Positions 43,421 to 54,013 of a stretch of DNA of 64,000 nucleotides are shown here, in pieces. Every line of letters starts with the position of its first letter. The first letter of the stretch is position 1. Source of the DNA: Gambelia wislizenii (taxonomy: Eukaryota > Chordata > Lepidosauria > Squamata > Crotaphytidae); contig JAUMIR010000004.1 of NCBI GenBank assembly GCA_030847615.1, positions 81,251,001 through 81,315,000 on the forward strand, in the 5' to 3' direction. The notes under the pieces were generated by a model, which saw only the letters and a list, made by a program, of their open reading frames with translations, had not been told where the DNA came from and searched no databases. The position numbers and the translations under genes were made by a program.

Positions 43421-44145
43421 TGAAAAACTTTAAAATCAAATATTTACAGATTTTTCTATATGTTTGCATATTTCATCTCTACCCCGCTGCTCCCTCCATT
43501 TCCTTCCTCCCTTCTTTTCTGTAACCTTCTGGGCTTAGATCTCTCAAACCCCAGTTCAACCCTCTAACCACTATGCCATACTTCTGTCAGCCTGCAAGGA
43601 TTTTTAAAAAAAGCATTGTAAAAGTGGAGAATATCCTGCTGATTTTTCCTCACATTTCCATTTCCAAAGTCAGTTAATAATAAATATAAAAGAGTTACAT
43701 TTTTAAACCATCTGCAGTCCTCAGCATGCATACCAGGGAGGAAGAGCCATTGAGCAGAATGGACTTTTTAAAGTAAACATGGCTAGGGTTATACTGTAGA
43801 TGTGGTACTCTGCCAGACCATAAACCACCATATAAATTTTGTCATAACATTTTAAGGGAGAGGCCAAATTTAGCTGCTTAAGAGAGAGATTGGCTGCCAC
43901 CCCAGTGCTGCCACCATTTTGCTGGCATGGAACTCAAAGAGAGTTGTTTGTATAGAGATATAAAATGCAGTGAGAGACAGCTCTATCTGCTGCCTTGGGT
44001 TTTCCTTTGGTGATCCTTCTCAGCCTGAGCTAACTTGCAGGGTTGTTTCTTGCAGAGTAAAAAATGGACAACAAACAATTACAGTGTTCTTAAGAGAATA
44101 CCACTGGAAGTATCCTGTCCATGACAAAATTATGTTGCTGCTGCT
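43421..44145. other. No recognised feature
   Basis: Nothing recognised. Confidence 0.5.
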
Positions 44146-44190
44146 GGCAGAAGGAGGAGGGGGAGGAGGAGGAGGAGGAGGAAGAGGAGT
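44146..44190. repeat. (GGA)n low-complexity run
   Basis: A run of GGA/AGG triplets, giving a polyglycine or polyleucine chance frame. Confidence 0.9.
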
Positions 44191-44290
44191 AGTACCATTA
44201 CACCAGGCATGTACATGGCCATTTTACATAGTTTTCTTCTCCCCATTGATTTCCACAACAACATTGTAAGGTAGGTTTCAAGATAGGCAG

Positions 44291-45683
44291 TGTTACACGA
44301 ATTGTGTGGGGTCTGTGAGGATCCCACTAGTGCCCAAAATTAATATGGGGAATATTTACTTAGCTCAACTACGGCAGTGAGACGTCAATTAACAGTAGGA
44401 TCTTTTAACCACTCTCTCTTTCTCTCTGGCTTTTCTTTGCAAACGAAGATTCAGGAAGGACTCATCCCGCACTTTCTGCAAGCGCGCTGATGACTAAAAA
44501 GGCCAATCCGGGATAAACAAGTCCGGTTGCAGAAAGCACAGCAGAAGGTCTCCTTAGGTGATGTTTCTGGGTTGTGATTCTTTCTGCGTTGTCATTTCTC
44601 TTCAAGACTTTCTGCGTTGTCGTGAGTTCTCAAATAAGGCTGCAGCATTGTGGATAGTGCGTCTCCATGCCTCCTGATGTGAGGCCAGGGTGGACCATTG
44701 TTGGTGATCAATTTGGCCAAGCCTGAGATGTTGTTTCAGGGAGTCCTTGTATCACTTTTTTGGAGCGCCCCTCGTACGTTGACCTGTGGTGAGTTCACCG
44801 TAGAGTATTATTTTTGGTCCTCCATCCTAGAAACATGCCCTGCCCAGCACAGCTGTGTTCTCAATATCATGACCTCAATGCTGGTGATCCCTGCTTGCTC
44901 AAGGACAACAACATTCATCACATAGTCAGTCCAGTGTATATTTAGGATTGTATGGAGGAGACTCTAAGCCAAGATGTACAATTAAATAATCTTTATTGCA
45001 AATTAACAGTAACAACATTCACGCACTCAGGCTTCAGACTCTCGTACAAGGCTATCAAAGATAGTAGGAAGTATTTGGATAAAGGAAAAGAGTAAGAGCA
45101 TTGCAGGTTATACTATACCGATCCTGTAGAGCTGAGATCATGAAGTAAACTGACAGTGAGGGGGTCTGGAGGACAGGAAGGCTACACAGTCTGATGTGAA
45201 GTTGAGAGGAAGTGGAACTGTGTGCACTTTGGAGGTGTTTTAGGGTGATATTCATATCATCCCTGAAGGGATGAGATTTTGACTGGAAAGCAATGTTTCT
45301 TGGAGGTTCACAGGACTAGACAAAGGGTGCTCTGGAAGAGTTAATGATCATTAATGGTTGATGTGTTTAGCACTGAATAGGAGCAGGCAAGGTTTATTGT
45401 TGGAAGGGGAAGAGGGAATCAAGGACCCATTTTACAAGCATTAAGGACTCTGCTATCGTTGAGTGGATTAGTGAATGACTCACCTCCAGGTGTTAATCTC
45501 TGACCTGAGTATTTGTTCAGGGAATTTCCAAATGCCCCTCCTTTAGCCATACATGACTCCAGCCTTGGTATCTGGGGGTCCCTGGTTTACTTGATAACTA
45601 CATGGAAGGCCACATTAAGCCAAATTATTAAATATTTCCAATTATTTGATATTCCAAGATGGAGGCTGTCAGGGTTGGTAACA
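44291..45683 (-). mobile_element. Probable solo LTR carrying a nested retroelement
   Basis: Left edge TGTTACACG and right edge TTGGTAACA have the TG...CA ends with short TGTTA/TAACA inverted repeats expected of an LTR. Possible 4-bp flanks GCAG and TCAG differ at one base. On the minus strand an AATAAA signal is at 44992-44997. The left part and the part from 44951 match, in reverse complement, the contiguous fragment at 24665-24861. Removing the nested element at 44412-44950 leaves about 850 bp. No gag or pol sequence nearby. Superfamily unknown. Confidence 0.55.
44412..44950 (-). mobile_element. Non-LTR retrotransposon 3' end, second copy, reversed
   Basis: Reverse complement of 39720-40265 with scattered differences: GCAAACGAAGATTCAGGAAG, CAAGTCCGGTTGCAGAAAGC and CATTGTTGGTGATCAATTTG are the inverted counterparts. 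It interrupts the LTR-like repeat, whose two halves resume on either side. One segment, CTTTCTGCGTTGTC, is duplicated within it near 44580-44620. The protein frame is broken. Confidence 0.8.
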
Positions 45684-46244
45684 TCAGTCACTAACCCAAG
45701 ATAACTTGGTAAGCTCCATGACCAATGAGGCATTTGAACTTGAGTTCATAGCTTAATATATAAATGATAATGAAGCTGAAACATAGTGGTAGATGAAGAA
45801 TATAGTTGTTAATACTGTATACTTAATTTTAATATTACAAAAAATGTACATAATATGCAAATTTACACAGTATATAAATTACATACCAAGATTTGAGTAA
45901 TTGGACTCTGGCAACACAACCCATTGGGGGATGGGCCTTGGTAGGTACCCCATAATGCCTGCTCCCTGATGCTGGCCCTGAGCACTGGCATTTTGCTCTT
46001 TGCTTATCAATGACTAGAGGCTGGAGTTTGTTCTATAGCAGTGACACTCAAAGTGGTATTCCATGGACCAGTTCTGATCTACAAGACATTGGTTTATAGT
46101 CCCCAGCAAGTTTCCAGCAAAGAGCAAACAGTTGCAGCCTATAGGCACAAATAGGCTACCTGTGTCTGGCACACTGGGGGGCGGGAACCCTGCCTGTCCC
46201 CCACATGATATAGCTTAAGAAGGACTGCTCTGTGGAGTATTTAG
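45684..46244. other. No recognised feature
   Basis: AT-rich around 45820-45890. Nothing else. Confidence 0.5.
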
Positions 46245-46694
46245 AATAACAAAGAGAGCCAGCACGATGGAGAAGCCCTCCTCTCTGTCCCGCCACCTTC
46301 GCAGTCTCATTTGGTGGGAACAAGGAAGAGGGCCTTCTTAGTGGCTGCCCCCAGATTTTGGAACTCTTTCCCCAGAGAGGCCAGGATGGCTCCTTCTGGA
46401 GGCAGGTTAAAACACTTTTGTGCCACCAGGGTCTTACAAACTGACAAGGGCTGGGCTTTCAAGGCTCTGCAGTATGGTTTTAAGGCTGTCTTTATACAGT
46501 TTTTAATGCTTTTTAATATTTTTAATGTTTCATGTTTTTAACTTATAAATTGTTTAATTCATTTTTAAATTTTATATTTATATTGTAATTTTTAATTTTG
46601 CATTGTTTTTTACTTGTATTGTTTTAAAGATATTGTTAGTCACCTTCAGTCCCATTGGTCAGAGACAGGATATAAATGTATAAAATAATAATAA
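46245..46694 (+). mobile_element. L2 LINE 3' end
   Basis: Translation from 46311 gives VGTRKRAFLVAAPRFWNSFP then RLKHFCATRVLQTDKGW, the C-terminal end of L2 ORF2, followed by a TTTTAA-rich 3' UTR and a GGATATAAATGTATAAAATAATAATAATG-type tail. 5'-truncated to about 450 bp. Confidence 0.8.
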
Positions 46695-46696
46695 TG

Positions 46697-46921
46697 ATAA
46701 TTGGTTTGAGCTTTGGACTGTGACTATGGAGACTGGGGTTTGAATCCTCACTCAAACATGGAAACTCACCGGGTGGCCTTGGGCCAGTCACCCTCTCTCA
46801 GTCTCAGAGGAAGGCAAAGGCAAACCCCCTCTGAACAAATCAGGCCAAGAAAACCCCATGATGGGTTTGCCTAAGGGTCACCATAAGTCGGAAATGACTC
46901 AAAGGCACACAATAACAAAAC
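46697..46921 (+). mobile_element. Sauria-type SINE
   Basis: Box B in GGGGTTTGAATCCTCACTC, body GGTGGCCTTGGGCCAGTCAC, CAGTCTCAGAGGAAGGCAAA and tail CACCATAAGTCGGAAATGAC with AAAGGCACACAATAAC. The head starts inside the L2 tail, so it landed at the LINE terminus. Confidence 0.9.
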
Positions 46922-47695
46922 GTCCTTCATCCAAATCTTTGTCTAAGTGAGGTGTTTGAATAAAGTCAGCCCCTCTGATATTGATGTGCAAAGGAAGATC
47001 CTAGAAAGTATTGATGAAACTCCGAAGTTGCTAAATACTCACAAGTCTGGGAGTTAAGGGCATCCAGCCCTCTGCAGGATGGATGAGAACGATGACAATT
47101 GAAAGAGTAGAGAGCTCCATCCTCAGTTGCTGCCCACTACAAAGGCACTTTCAATCAGAGGCTCTTTCATGCTGTTCACAGCAAAGCAGCAGAGATGTTA
47201 GAGCTTGATGCAGTTCAGAGCCTTGGAGTTAACAGGGATCAATTTAATCCTTCCCCACAGTGCAGGGCTGTAATTGTTGATCTATTAGAATCTTAATTGT
47301 ACTGGGAAAGTGCCAGCCTTAAGAAAGCAATTAATGTATTAGCCAAATTTGAAAGGAAGGAAGTGTCTTTGGTCATCTCCATCCTTATCAGCACATCTCT
47401 GCCTGTAGAATATAAATATGGAGCTTCTGGAGATGCATAAATGCAATTTGGCCTTCTTAACACATTGCTTTTAAATTCTCTGGCAAAGAGGCACCACAGT
47501 GCTTCTAAGATGTAAAAGTCTGTGACCCAAATGTGGTAATAGTGATAGACAGCTAACTATCAAAAGCTGCTTTAAGCACACATGATCTAGGATTCTTATA
47601 TCTCCTGGGCACAACAATTCATTTCACAGTGCTTTTCATCCTTGCCTGATGAAAATGGATCCTCCAGTTCAGCCAGCACAGAGGGACAGAGACTT
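46922..47695. other. No recognised feature
   Basis: Nothing recognised. Confidence 0.5.
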
Positions 47696-48048
47696 TGGAG
47701 ATTTTCAGACGCCAAAAATTAGCTTCTTGCCACGCAAGCAGCCTCCGGAACAGTACCGAGGCTGCTGCGCGGCAAGGGTCAATTTTGGATGACGACGTTT
47801 CTCTCTCGGCGGCGTCCGTGACTGTTGCAGCCAGCACTGGAGGCGGCCGTGCTGTTTTTTACTCACGGAAGTTGTCCGTGAGTAAAAAACTGCGCGGCCG
47901 CCTCCAGTGCTGGCCGCAACAGTCACAGACGCTGCCGAGAGAGAAACGGCGTCGTCCAAAATTGACCCTTGCCACGATGCAGCATCGGTACTGTTCCGGA
48001 GGCTGCTTGTGCGGCAAGAAGCTAATTTTTGGTGTCTGAAAATCTCCA
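47696..48048. mobile_element. 353-bp hairpin (foldback) MITE, arms about 174 bp
   Basis: 47696-47869 is the reverse complement of 47875-48048 at about 90 per cent identity by eye, with only five bases at the centre (47870-47874). The outer ends are TGGAGATTTTCAGAC and GTCTGAAAATCTCCA. The arms are GC- and CpG-rich, unlike the flanks, and most arm differences are C/T or G/A, as CpG decay would give. Each arm holds the small hairpin GCAGCCTC...GAGGCTGC. Because the DNA is its own complement, near-identical 114- and 120-codon frames appear on both strands; they are artefacts. Confidence 0.9.
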
Positions 48049-48089
48049 TTATAACTCTGCATGGCAATACAGAAGTCCCAGAGTGTATT

Positions 48090-48312
48090 TATTGTTGCTG
48101 TGTGCCCTTAAGTCATTTCTGACTTGTGACGACGCTAAGGCAAACTTATCATGGGGCCCTGTGAACAAGATTTGTTCACAGGGGGGTTGCCTTTGCCTTT
48201 GCCTGAGGCTGAGAGAATGTGACAATGGGTTTCCATGGCCAAGTGAAGATTCAAACCCTGGTTTCCAAGGTCGTAGTCCAACGCTGAAACTACTACACCA
48301 CACTGGCTCCAT
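48090..48312 (-). mobile_element. Sauria-type SINE
   Basis: Reversed copy: GTTGCTGTGTGCCCTTAAGT, GACTTGTGACGACGCTAAGG, a body with GGGTTTCCATGGCCAAGTGA, and head CTACACCACACTGGCTC. Part of the middle is duplicated (TTGCCTTTGCCTTTGCC). Confidence 0.88.
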
Positions 48313-48450
48313 ACACTGCACAGTTATAGCCATTTGATAACAATTTAAGGGCCATTGCTCAGTTCTACAGGATTCTGGGATTTGTAGTTTGGTGAGCTAC
48401 TTAGAATTATCTGTTAGAAAACTTTAATGCTGTAGTTCAGCTGAGTGTGC
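48313..48450. mobile_element. Small TIR element fragment
   Basis: GGATTCTGGGATTTGTAGTT and a TTGGTGAGCTACTTAGAATT block match the first half of the CCCTTTCACACTA family. The second half is missing. Confidence 0.6.
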
Positions 48451-48455
48451 AGAGA

Positions 48456-48647
48456 GGCCCTTTCACATTATGTCTACTTTAAGTGCCATGGCAAAATCCT
48501 ATGGGATCATTGGATTTGCAGTTTAAGGAGGGGTATTCAGAGACCTCTAGATTCTCACCTAACAACACACCCTGGGATTCCATAGGACATTGTCATAGCA
48601 TTTAAAGTGGAATCATAGTGCTATAGTTGTATAGTGTAAATGGACCT
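48456..48647. mobile_element. Small TIR element, CCCTTTCACACTA family
   Basis: GGCCCTTTCACATTATG at the left, ATAGTGTAAATGGACC at the right, with ACTTTAAGTGCCATGGCAAA and its complement TGTCATAGCATTTAAAGTGG inside. Confidence 0.8.
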
Positions 48648-48819
48648 TAAGTACTGCACCAAACTACATATCTCATAATTCCATAAGATGGGGCTAAAGT
48701 GGTATCAAACTATTGTAAAGGCATAGCATAAATACCATACATTACTATTCCTGCTCTTCATATTTCATGTTTGTCTTGCTCCATTGTTTACATTTTTCCT
48801 TCTGTGCTTGTCTGTGTTC

Positions 48820-48824
<5 letters not shown>
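48648..48824. repeat. Fragment of the same small TIR family
   Basis: CTCATAATTCCATAAGATGG and GCTAAAGTGGTATCAAACTA are the second half of the family; the rest of the span is unremarkable. Confidence 0.5.

Positions 48825-48860
<36 letters not shown>
48825..48860. repeat. (CT)n microsatellite
   Basis: Eighteen CT units. Confidence 0.95.
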
Positions 48861-48863
<3 letters not shown>

Positions 48864-48939
48864 CATGTGTATATATCTGCCAACTTCATTAATCTACATA
48901 AGTTCTTGAAATATAATGGCACAAGATATATGCTAGTAA

Positions 48940-49076
48940 AGCCTTCTTCAACTTGATGCCATCCAGATATCTCGGACTACTATACTCATAATCCTTACAG
49001 TTCCCATGCAGCTGAAAATAGGTTCACAGGTGTTGTAGTCCAATAGATCTAGAGGGCCCCAAGTTGGGGAAGGCTA
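48940..49076. repeat. MITE-like repeat, 31029 family
   Basis: TTCAACTTGATGCCATCCAG with ATCTCGGACTACTATACTCA, and GGTGTTGTAGTCCAATAGAT with CCCAAGTTGGGGAAGG at the right; ends roughly complementary. Confidence 0.65.
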
Positions 49077-49689
49077 TGTTAGTTTGGGTTATTGCTGTAA
49101 TACACCAATAAGCTATACTGCAGCTTCTGGTCACACACTTCCAGCTTAACAATTTCCTAAGGACTAGCAGTAAAAGAGAAAGCCCAAATAATCAAACTGT
49201 GAAAAAGAGAGGACAGTAGGACACAGCACATAAAACGGTAGATCTTGTAGTGCTGTTTTTAAAAAGTAGAAAGTTGCACTTCTCCTTCCAAAATAATTGT
49301 TATAGTTACAGTTTTAAAAAGGAACTCTTTCCTTCTCTATTTCCCAAAAGTTACTAAAATAGAGTTATATTTTTAAAAGCTATCTGAATTCTGGCCTGTG
49401 TTTAAAATGTAGGCTAGGATCCCATGTGGCACACCATTTATATAACAGTTCATCATACAAACATTGCTACTCTATCACTGTTTGTGGAAGCAGGCAATGG
49501 CAATGTAGGTAGGAGGAGAGGGCATATGGCTATGACCCTCTTATTTCTCAAATCCCTGGCTTCTATGGTTGGAGGAATGGGGAGGTTCACGGAACCAAGG
49601 CACTATAGGAGGGACATCTTAGACAACTGCCTGTGCCATGTTTTGCTTCATGGGACAGAACCAAGAATAGGGATGCTGTATATTACCAC
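49077..49689. other. No recognised feature
   Basis: A 115-codon plus frame (49424-49771) runs into the RTE element; only its last part (from about 49690) is RTE protein. Confidence 0.45.
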
Positions 49690-50757
49690 AAAACACATTA
49701 AATACCAAGTAGAAATAAAAAGCCAAATGAAACAATACATTGAAGAACTATATAAAAAGATGAATGGATGAGAGATTCATTCAAGAAAGAACCATTTGAA
49801 GATGAACCTACAATTTTAGAAAGTGAAGTGGAAGCTGCGCTCAGAGAACTTGGGAGAAATAAGTAACCAGGAACAGATGGCATACCAATACAGCTGCTTC
49901 AAGCTACACAGGCAGAATCTACTCTACTTCTAACATCTTTAAAAAAATATGGGGGGGGGACAATGGCCCACAGATTGGAAATGCTCAGTAGATATTCATG
50001 TCTCAAAGGGGACACCAGGGATTGCAATACCTAAAGGATCATTGCATTAATTTCCCATTCAAGCAAAGTGGTGCTCAAAAGTCTACAACAATTACGGGAG
50101 TGAGAAATGCCAGATGTCCAAGCTGGGCTCAGGAAAGGAAGAGGCACTACATATTATATTGCAAACATATGTTGGATAATGGAGCACAACAAAGAATTTC
50201 AAAAGAAAATCAGATTATAGCAAAGGCTTTGATTGTATAGATCATGAAAAATTATGGACCACTCTTAAAGAAATGGGAATGCCACAACATTTGATTGTCC
50301 TGATGTGTAACCTATACTCAGGACAAGAGGCTACTGTCAGAACAGAATATGAAGAAATGGAATGTTTCCAAATGGCAAGGGGTTCAGGCAAGGCTGCATT
50401 TTATCATCCTATCTGTTTAACATGTATGTGGAATTTATCATATGTAAAGTAGGATTAGACTCAGAGGAAGGGGGCATGAAAATTGTAAAAAGGAACAGCA
50501 ATAATTTAAGATATGCAGATGACATTACACTACTAGCAGAAAATAGCAAAGACTTGGAATGATTACTGAACAAAGGAAGAAAGTGCAAAGGCAGGTTTAC
50601 AGTTGAACATTAAGAAAAGAAAAATAATGACCACAGATGATTTACAGTAAATAACTTTAAAGCTGACAATGAAGACATTGAAATAGTTCAAGATTTTTCA
50701 TACCTTGACTCAATCATTAGTAAGAAGAGAGACTGCAGTCAAGAAATTAGAAGATTT
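49690..50757 (+). mobile_element. BovB/RTE LINE, decayed, reverse transcriptase region
   Basis: Plus-strand translation shows, over several frames, an IEELYKKMN block, then EPTILESEVEAALRELG (about 49805-49855) followed by a GTDGIPIQLLQA block, KALIV / CIDHEKLW-like sequence near 50230, GQEATVRT-like sequence near 50320, and the intact palm stretch QGCILSSYLFNMY to YADD. It stops at 50757, where a TIR element begins. The BovB 3' tail reappears at 51906. Numerous stops and frameshifts. Confidence 0.82.
50362..50562 (+). pseudogene. RTE reverse transcriptase palm fragment
   Basis: Open for 66 codons: RQGCILSSYLFNMYVEFI, then NNLRYADDITLLAEN with YADD at 50512-50523, and NSKDLE before a stop. 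The match to the BovB/RTE palm is clear. Neighbouring RT blocks are in other frames. Confidence 0.85.
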
Positions 50758-51473
50758 GGGGCTTGTCTACACCAGTGAAAACCCCTGACCCCCCCCCCCC
50801 AAATCCAGCCCAATAATGCCACACAACATGTGGCATTTTCCCCAAATCTGGTGCGATAGTGGCACACAATGTATGACCCTATTTGCACCAGACTCAGGGA
50901 CTACTGCCTTAATCTGGGTTTTAGAAAACTTGAAACTTCAGAGAAAACTGCCTGTCTGAGGCACCACAATTTCCCCCCTTCCTCAGCACCATTTTTCATT
51001 CCAAAGGCAGAGCCCCAACCGTAGTCACTGTCTCAGGTCAGAACGCCCGGCAAGCCCCCTTATTGCAAGGGTAGCCACCCATTCTTGCTTTAGAGAGGGC
51101 AACTACTGCTGGGGCTTTGCTTTTCCGGCACACAATTGCCCCTCTAAGCTCTGGGAAAAGCAAAGCACCAGCAGCAGTCATGCTTTTTGAAGTTAGAATA
51201 GACGTCCTACCCTGCCATTGTGAGGCTAGCCATCTGTTCTGACTTCAGGGAGAGGAACTACCACTAGGTTTTTGCTTTTCCTGGAGCTCACTCAAGTGTG
51301 AGTAACAACTTTGAATGGAAGCCAAGTAAAAATCCAAATGCAGATTCAGGTTTGGGAAGGTGTGGAGCTTAAATCTGGGCCAGAGTACTCCAAATTTCAT
51401 GTGCCATAGCTCTAAGCCAATGTTGTCCGAATTTCATCAAGGTTTTTACCTCCACCCCCATGTAGTCAAGGCC
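50758..51473. mobile_element. hAT-like TIR element inside the RTE LINE
   Basis: GGGGCTTGTCTACACCAGTG at the left and CATGTAGTCAAGGCC at the right are inverted ends of the GGGCTTGTCTACAC family. 716 bp. Contains a C11 run near 50790 and an inverted pair, TGGGGCTTTGCTTTTCC near 51112-51126 with GGAAAAGCAAAGC near 51155-51168. Confidence 0.72.
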
Positions 51474-51483
51474 TTTGACTGAA

Positions 51484-51905
51484 GACCTTATCAGACTAGC
51501 CCCTTTAAATGTTCTTTTGCCAGCATATTTTTTTGCCAGCATAAAAAAAATGCTCCCCCCGCACTTACCTTCCTCTCCTGGCAAAGGCAGCCCCCGCAAT
51601 AAATAGGAAGTGAATGGAACCCTGTTCACTTTCTCATTTAAAATCCAAAATTCAAAAATAGCATACCAGTATTAAAAGTTTTAAAAGGGACCTAAACACA
51701 CTTTAGAAGACCCAAGTAACCCAGGGAGGGTCATAAAAAGAGTGAAACTTACCTGGATGTCCTGATATCACCTGGAAGTGTTCACGCTGGACCGGCCATT
51801 CTCACTGCAGTGACGAGATTTAAATGGCCCGCCGGCGCACTAAAGCACCACAGAAGATCTATTGATGGCTCAGCTGTCAATAAAAAGGTATGGGATTTTG
51901 ACACA
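51484..51905 (+). mobile_element. TTATCAGAC-family TIR element, right end lost
   Basis: GACCTTATCAGACTAGCCCC at the left with a TTCTTTTGCCAGCATA subterminal hairpin block. CAAGTAACCCAGGGAGGGTC, AACTTACCTGGATGTC and CTATTGATGGCTC match 37426-38001. The right TIR is absent; RTE tail follows. Confidence 0.7.
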
Positions 51906-52020
51906 ACATAAATGTGACCTGAGCAGGGCTGTTGATGACAGGGTGATTTGGAAGTCTCTTGTTCATAAGGTCATAATAAGTCAAAGTTGACTTGGCAGCA
52001 GTTAACAACAAACAAAATAT
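51906..52020 (+). mobile_element. BovB/RTE 3' terminus, resumed after nested insertions
   Basis: GACCTGAGCAGGGCTGTTGA, TGATTTGGAAGTCTCTTGTT and CATAAGGTCATAATAAGTCA then TTGACTTGGCAGCAGTTAAC and AACAAAC. This is the BovB-type 3' end, seen also in reverse at 59905. Its position fits as the tail of the 49690 element. Confidence 0.75.
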
Positions 52021-52411
52021 AATCAATTAATCATCAGTTGTTACCAAGCTCTGTCTAGACTATAACATTTCCCCTTCCATAGTAGTTGTGGGCTTGGAGC
52101 CCAGACCATTCTCTCCCGGATCTCTTTGCCTAGGGTGAAATTTCTCTTCCCCTCCCATGCTTGGGCCCTATGTAGAATTATAAGACCCAGGGGACATATG
52201 AATCTCACCACTAGTTTTTCACTCAGTGTGGGGAGATGAAGCTTTTTGCTAAGAGACAAATAAATGTTCTTGTACATTTTCCCTACCTTGCACATTTCTG
52301 TTGTTGATGTAGGGGCAAAACTGAAGATGATTACAATCAATGAAGCAGTTCTATTTTTCTGTAGCTGAGGGTAGTAATGCACAAAAACTCATGAGCTCTC
52401 TCCTCTCCCCC

Positions 52412-52471
<60 letters not shown>
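52412..52471. repeat. Compound (TA)n(GA)n microsatellite
   Basis: About 13 TA units followed by about 16 GA units. Confidence 0.95.
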
Positions 52472-52476
<5 letters not shown>

Positions 52477-52740
52477 CTAGTTTTTTAATATGGCAAAAGC
52501 ATACCAAACGTGATCTCTAACCCACCCACCTCTTCCGGCCATTTCCCTCCTTCATACTCATTAGTAACACTATTTATATAGCCATGATTGTGATTAACCA
52601 TAATACATAATCCAATCATGCTTATAAACAGGTAGAGTCAGGCAAAACAAGTACATAAAAGACAAAGTGGTGTAGAAAGGAAAGGAAGAAGATTGGGGAA
52701 GGGAAGAGGTGTTGCTAATCATTTAATACAGTACTGTACT
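52472..52740 (-). repeat. Possible L1 3' end
   Basis: Begins T-rich; CCACCCACCTCTTCCGGCCA and ATAGCCATGATTGTGATTAA recall the block CCCCCACCTCAAAACACACC ... ATAGCCATAATTTACC beside the L1 remnant at 29690. No coding remains. Confidence 0.35.
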
Positions 52741-52798
52741 CTCTGCAAACCTTGCCTCGTTCATCTTCCCAACAGCTCCAATAAGTTACACCCTGAAC

Positions 52799-53035
52799 GT
52801 TGTTGTTGCTGTGTGCGTTCAAGTCATTTCTGACTTATGGTGACCCTAAGGAGAACCTATCCTTGGCTTTTCTTTGCAAGTTTTACTCTAAGGACATTTG
52901 CCATTGCCTTCCTTTAAAGCCAAGAGAGGGTGATTTGTCCAGGGTCACCCAGTGGGTTTGCATGGCTGAGTGGGGATTCGAATCCTGGTCTCCCAGGGTT
53001 CTAGTCAAACATTCAAGCACTACACTATGCTGGAT
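52799..53035 (-). mobile_element. Sauria-type SINE
   Basis: GTTGTTGCTGTGTGCGTTCA, CATTTCTGACTTATGGTGAC tail, GGGTCACCCAGTGGGTTTGC body, and box B CGAATCCTGGTCTCCC (reversed). Full length. Confidence 0.9.
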
Positions 53036-53826
53036 CTTGTCCTTAATGTTACCATTTTACAAATGAAGAAATAGGGTACTCACCAAATAAGGAAAGGTAA
53101 AAGACATGGGTTTTCCTGGTCAAGGTATTGTAATACTAATAGCTCACCAGTCCTCACTGGTTAGAGAACTGAGTTGCATTTATTCCTTTCATGCCACTCC
53201 TCCACATAGGTGAAATTACCCACCTGACCAGGCATACCTCATGACTGTACACAGCACCAAGAGCATGCAATAAAACCAGCTTCCATTCTACAACAAACAC
53301 AACAGCAACATAAATACTGCTTTTTCAAATGTGCAAAATGCTTGACATGCAAGTAATCCTTACAGCCACTTTGTAAGAGAGTCGTCCAGTGTTATTATCC
53401 TCTATTACATTCAGGCTGTTGAGGCTGAGGAAACACAGGTTTTTGCCCGAGGCATCCTAGCAAAGTTTTATGGTTTTAGATATCTGGCCAAGACCTGGTT
53501 CTTTGCAGAAGATGTCAGCTGAAAAGCTTTTCACTCCTTATAAATATGTTAAGACTGTTTTCTTTTCTCTGTGTCCTCATGTTGTTCTGTGTATGTATTT
53601 TTTTTTTAGCGGGGAGGGGAGGGCTTAGGAATTACTGTTTGGGGTGATTTTTAGTGATGCATTTTGCAGGTGATTGTTGATTGAATTTTGTGGAGTTATG
53701 TATTTGAGGAGGAAAGAAGTGGCATATGAGTGTTAGAGATAATACATAAATAGATAAATAAATAAATGGCTGTCCTAACATGTGGCTCAGAAAGGACATC
53801 CCAACATCCCAATGTATACCCTTAGC
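53036..53826. other. No recognised gene
   Basis: An (ATAA)n-type run at 53740-53768 ends a short LINE-like 3' stretch (GGCATATGAGTG). Nothing else. Confidence 0.45.
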
Positions 53827-54013
53827 CATGGTGGCTTCCATGTCAGTGGGATTGTGATGAATCCACTCTGGGCTTTAATTTGAACTTTAAAGGAGCTACC
53901 CAAGGTGGTGGGTCCTATCTCCAAAATGGGTTCAGCATCTTGGATAGCTCCTTTCAAAGAGGATTCCACCCAAAGAGGATTCACCACTCCACTGACATGG
54001 AAGTCACCAGCCA
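53827..54013. mobile_element. Foldback element, arms about 80 bp
   Basis: TTCCATGTCAGTGG in the left arm pairs with CCACTGACATGGAA in the right; AAAGGAGCTACCCAAGGTG pairs with CATCTTGGATAGCTCCTTT closer to the centre. The right arm contains a short duplication, AAAGAGGATTC twice. A half copy is at 27232. Confidence 0.75.

Noticed and set aside
47705..48067. Two similar 114-120-codon proteins on opposite strands as a gene pair
   Set aside because: The DNA is a palindrome, so any frame is mirrored. This is an expected artefact.
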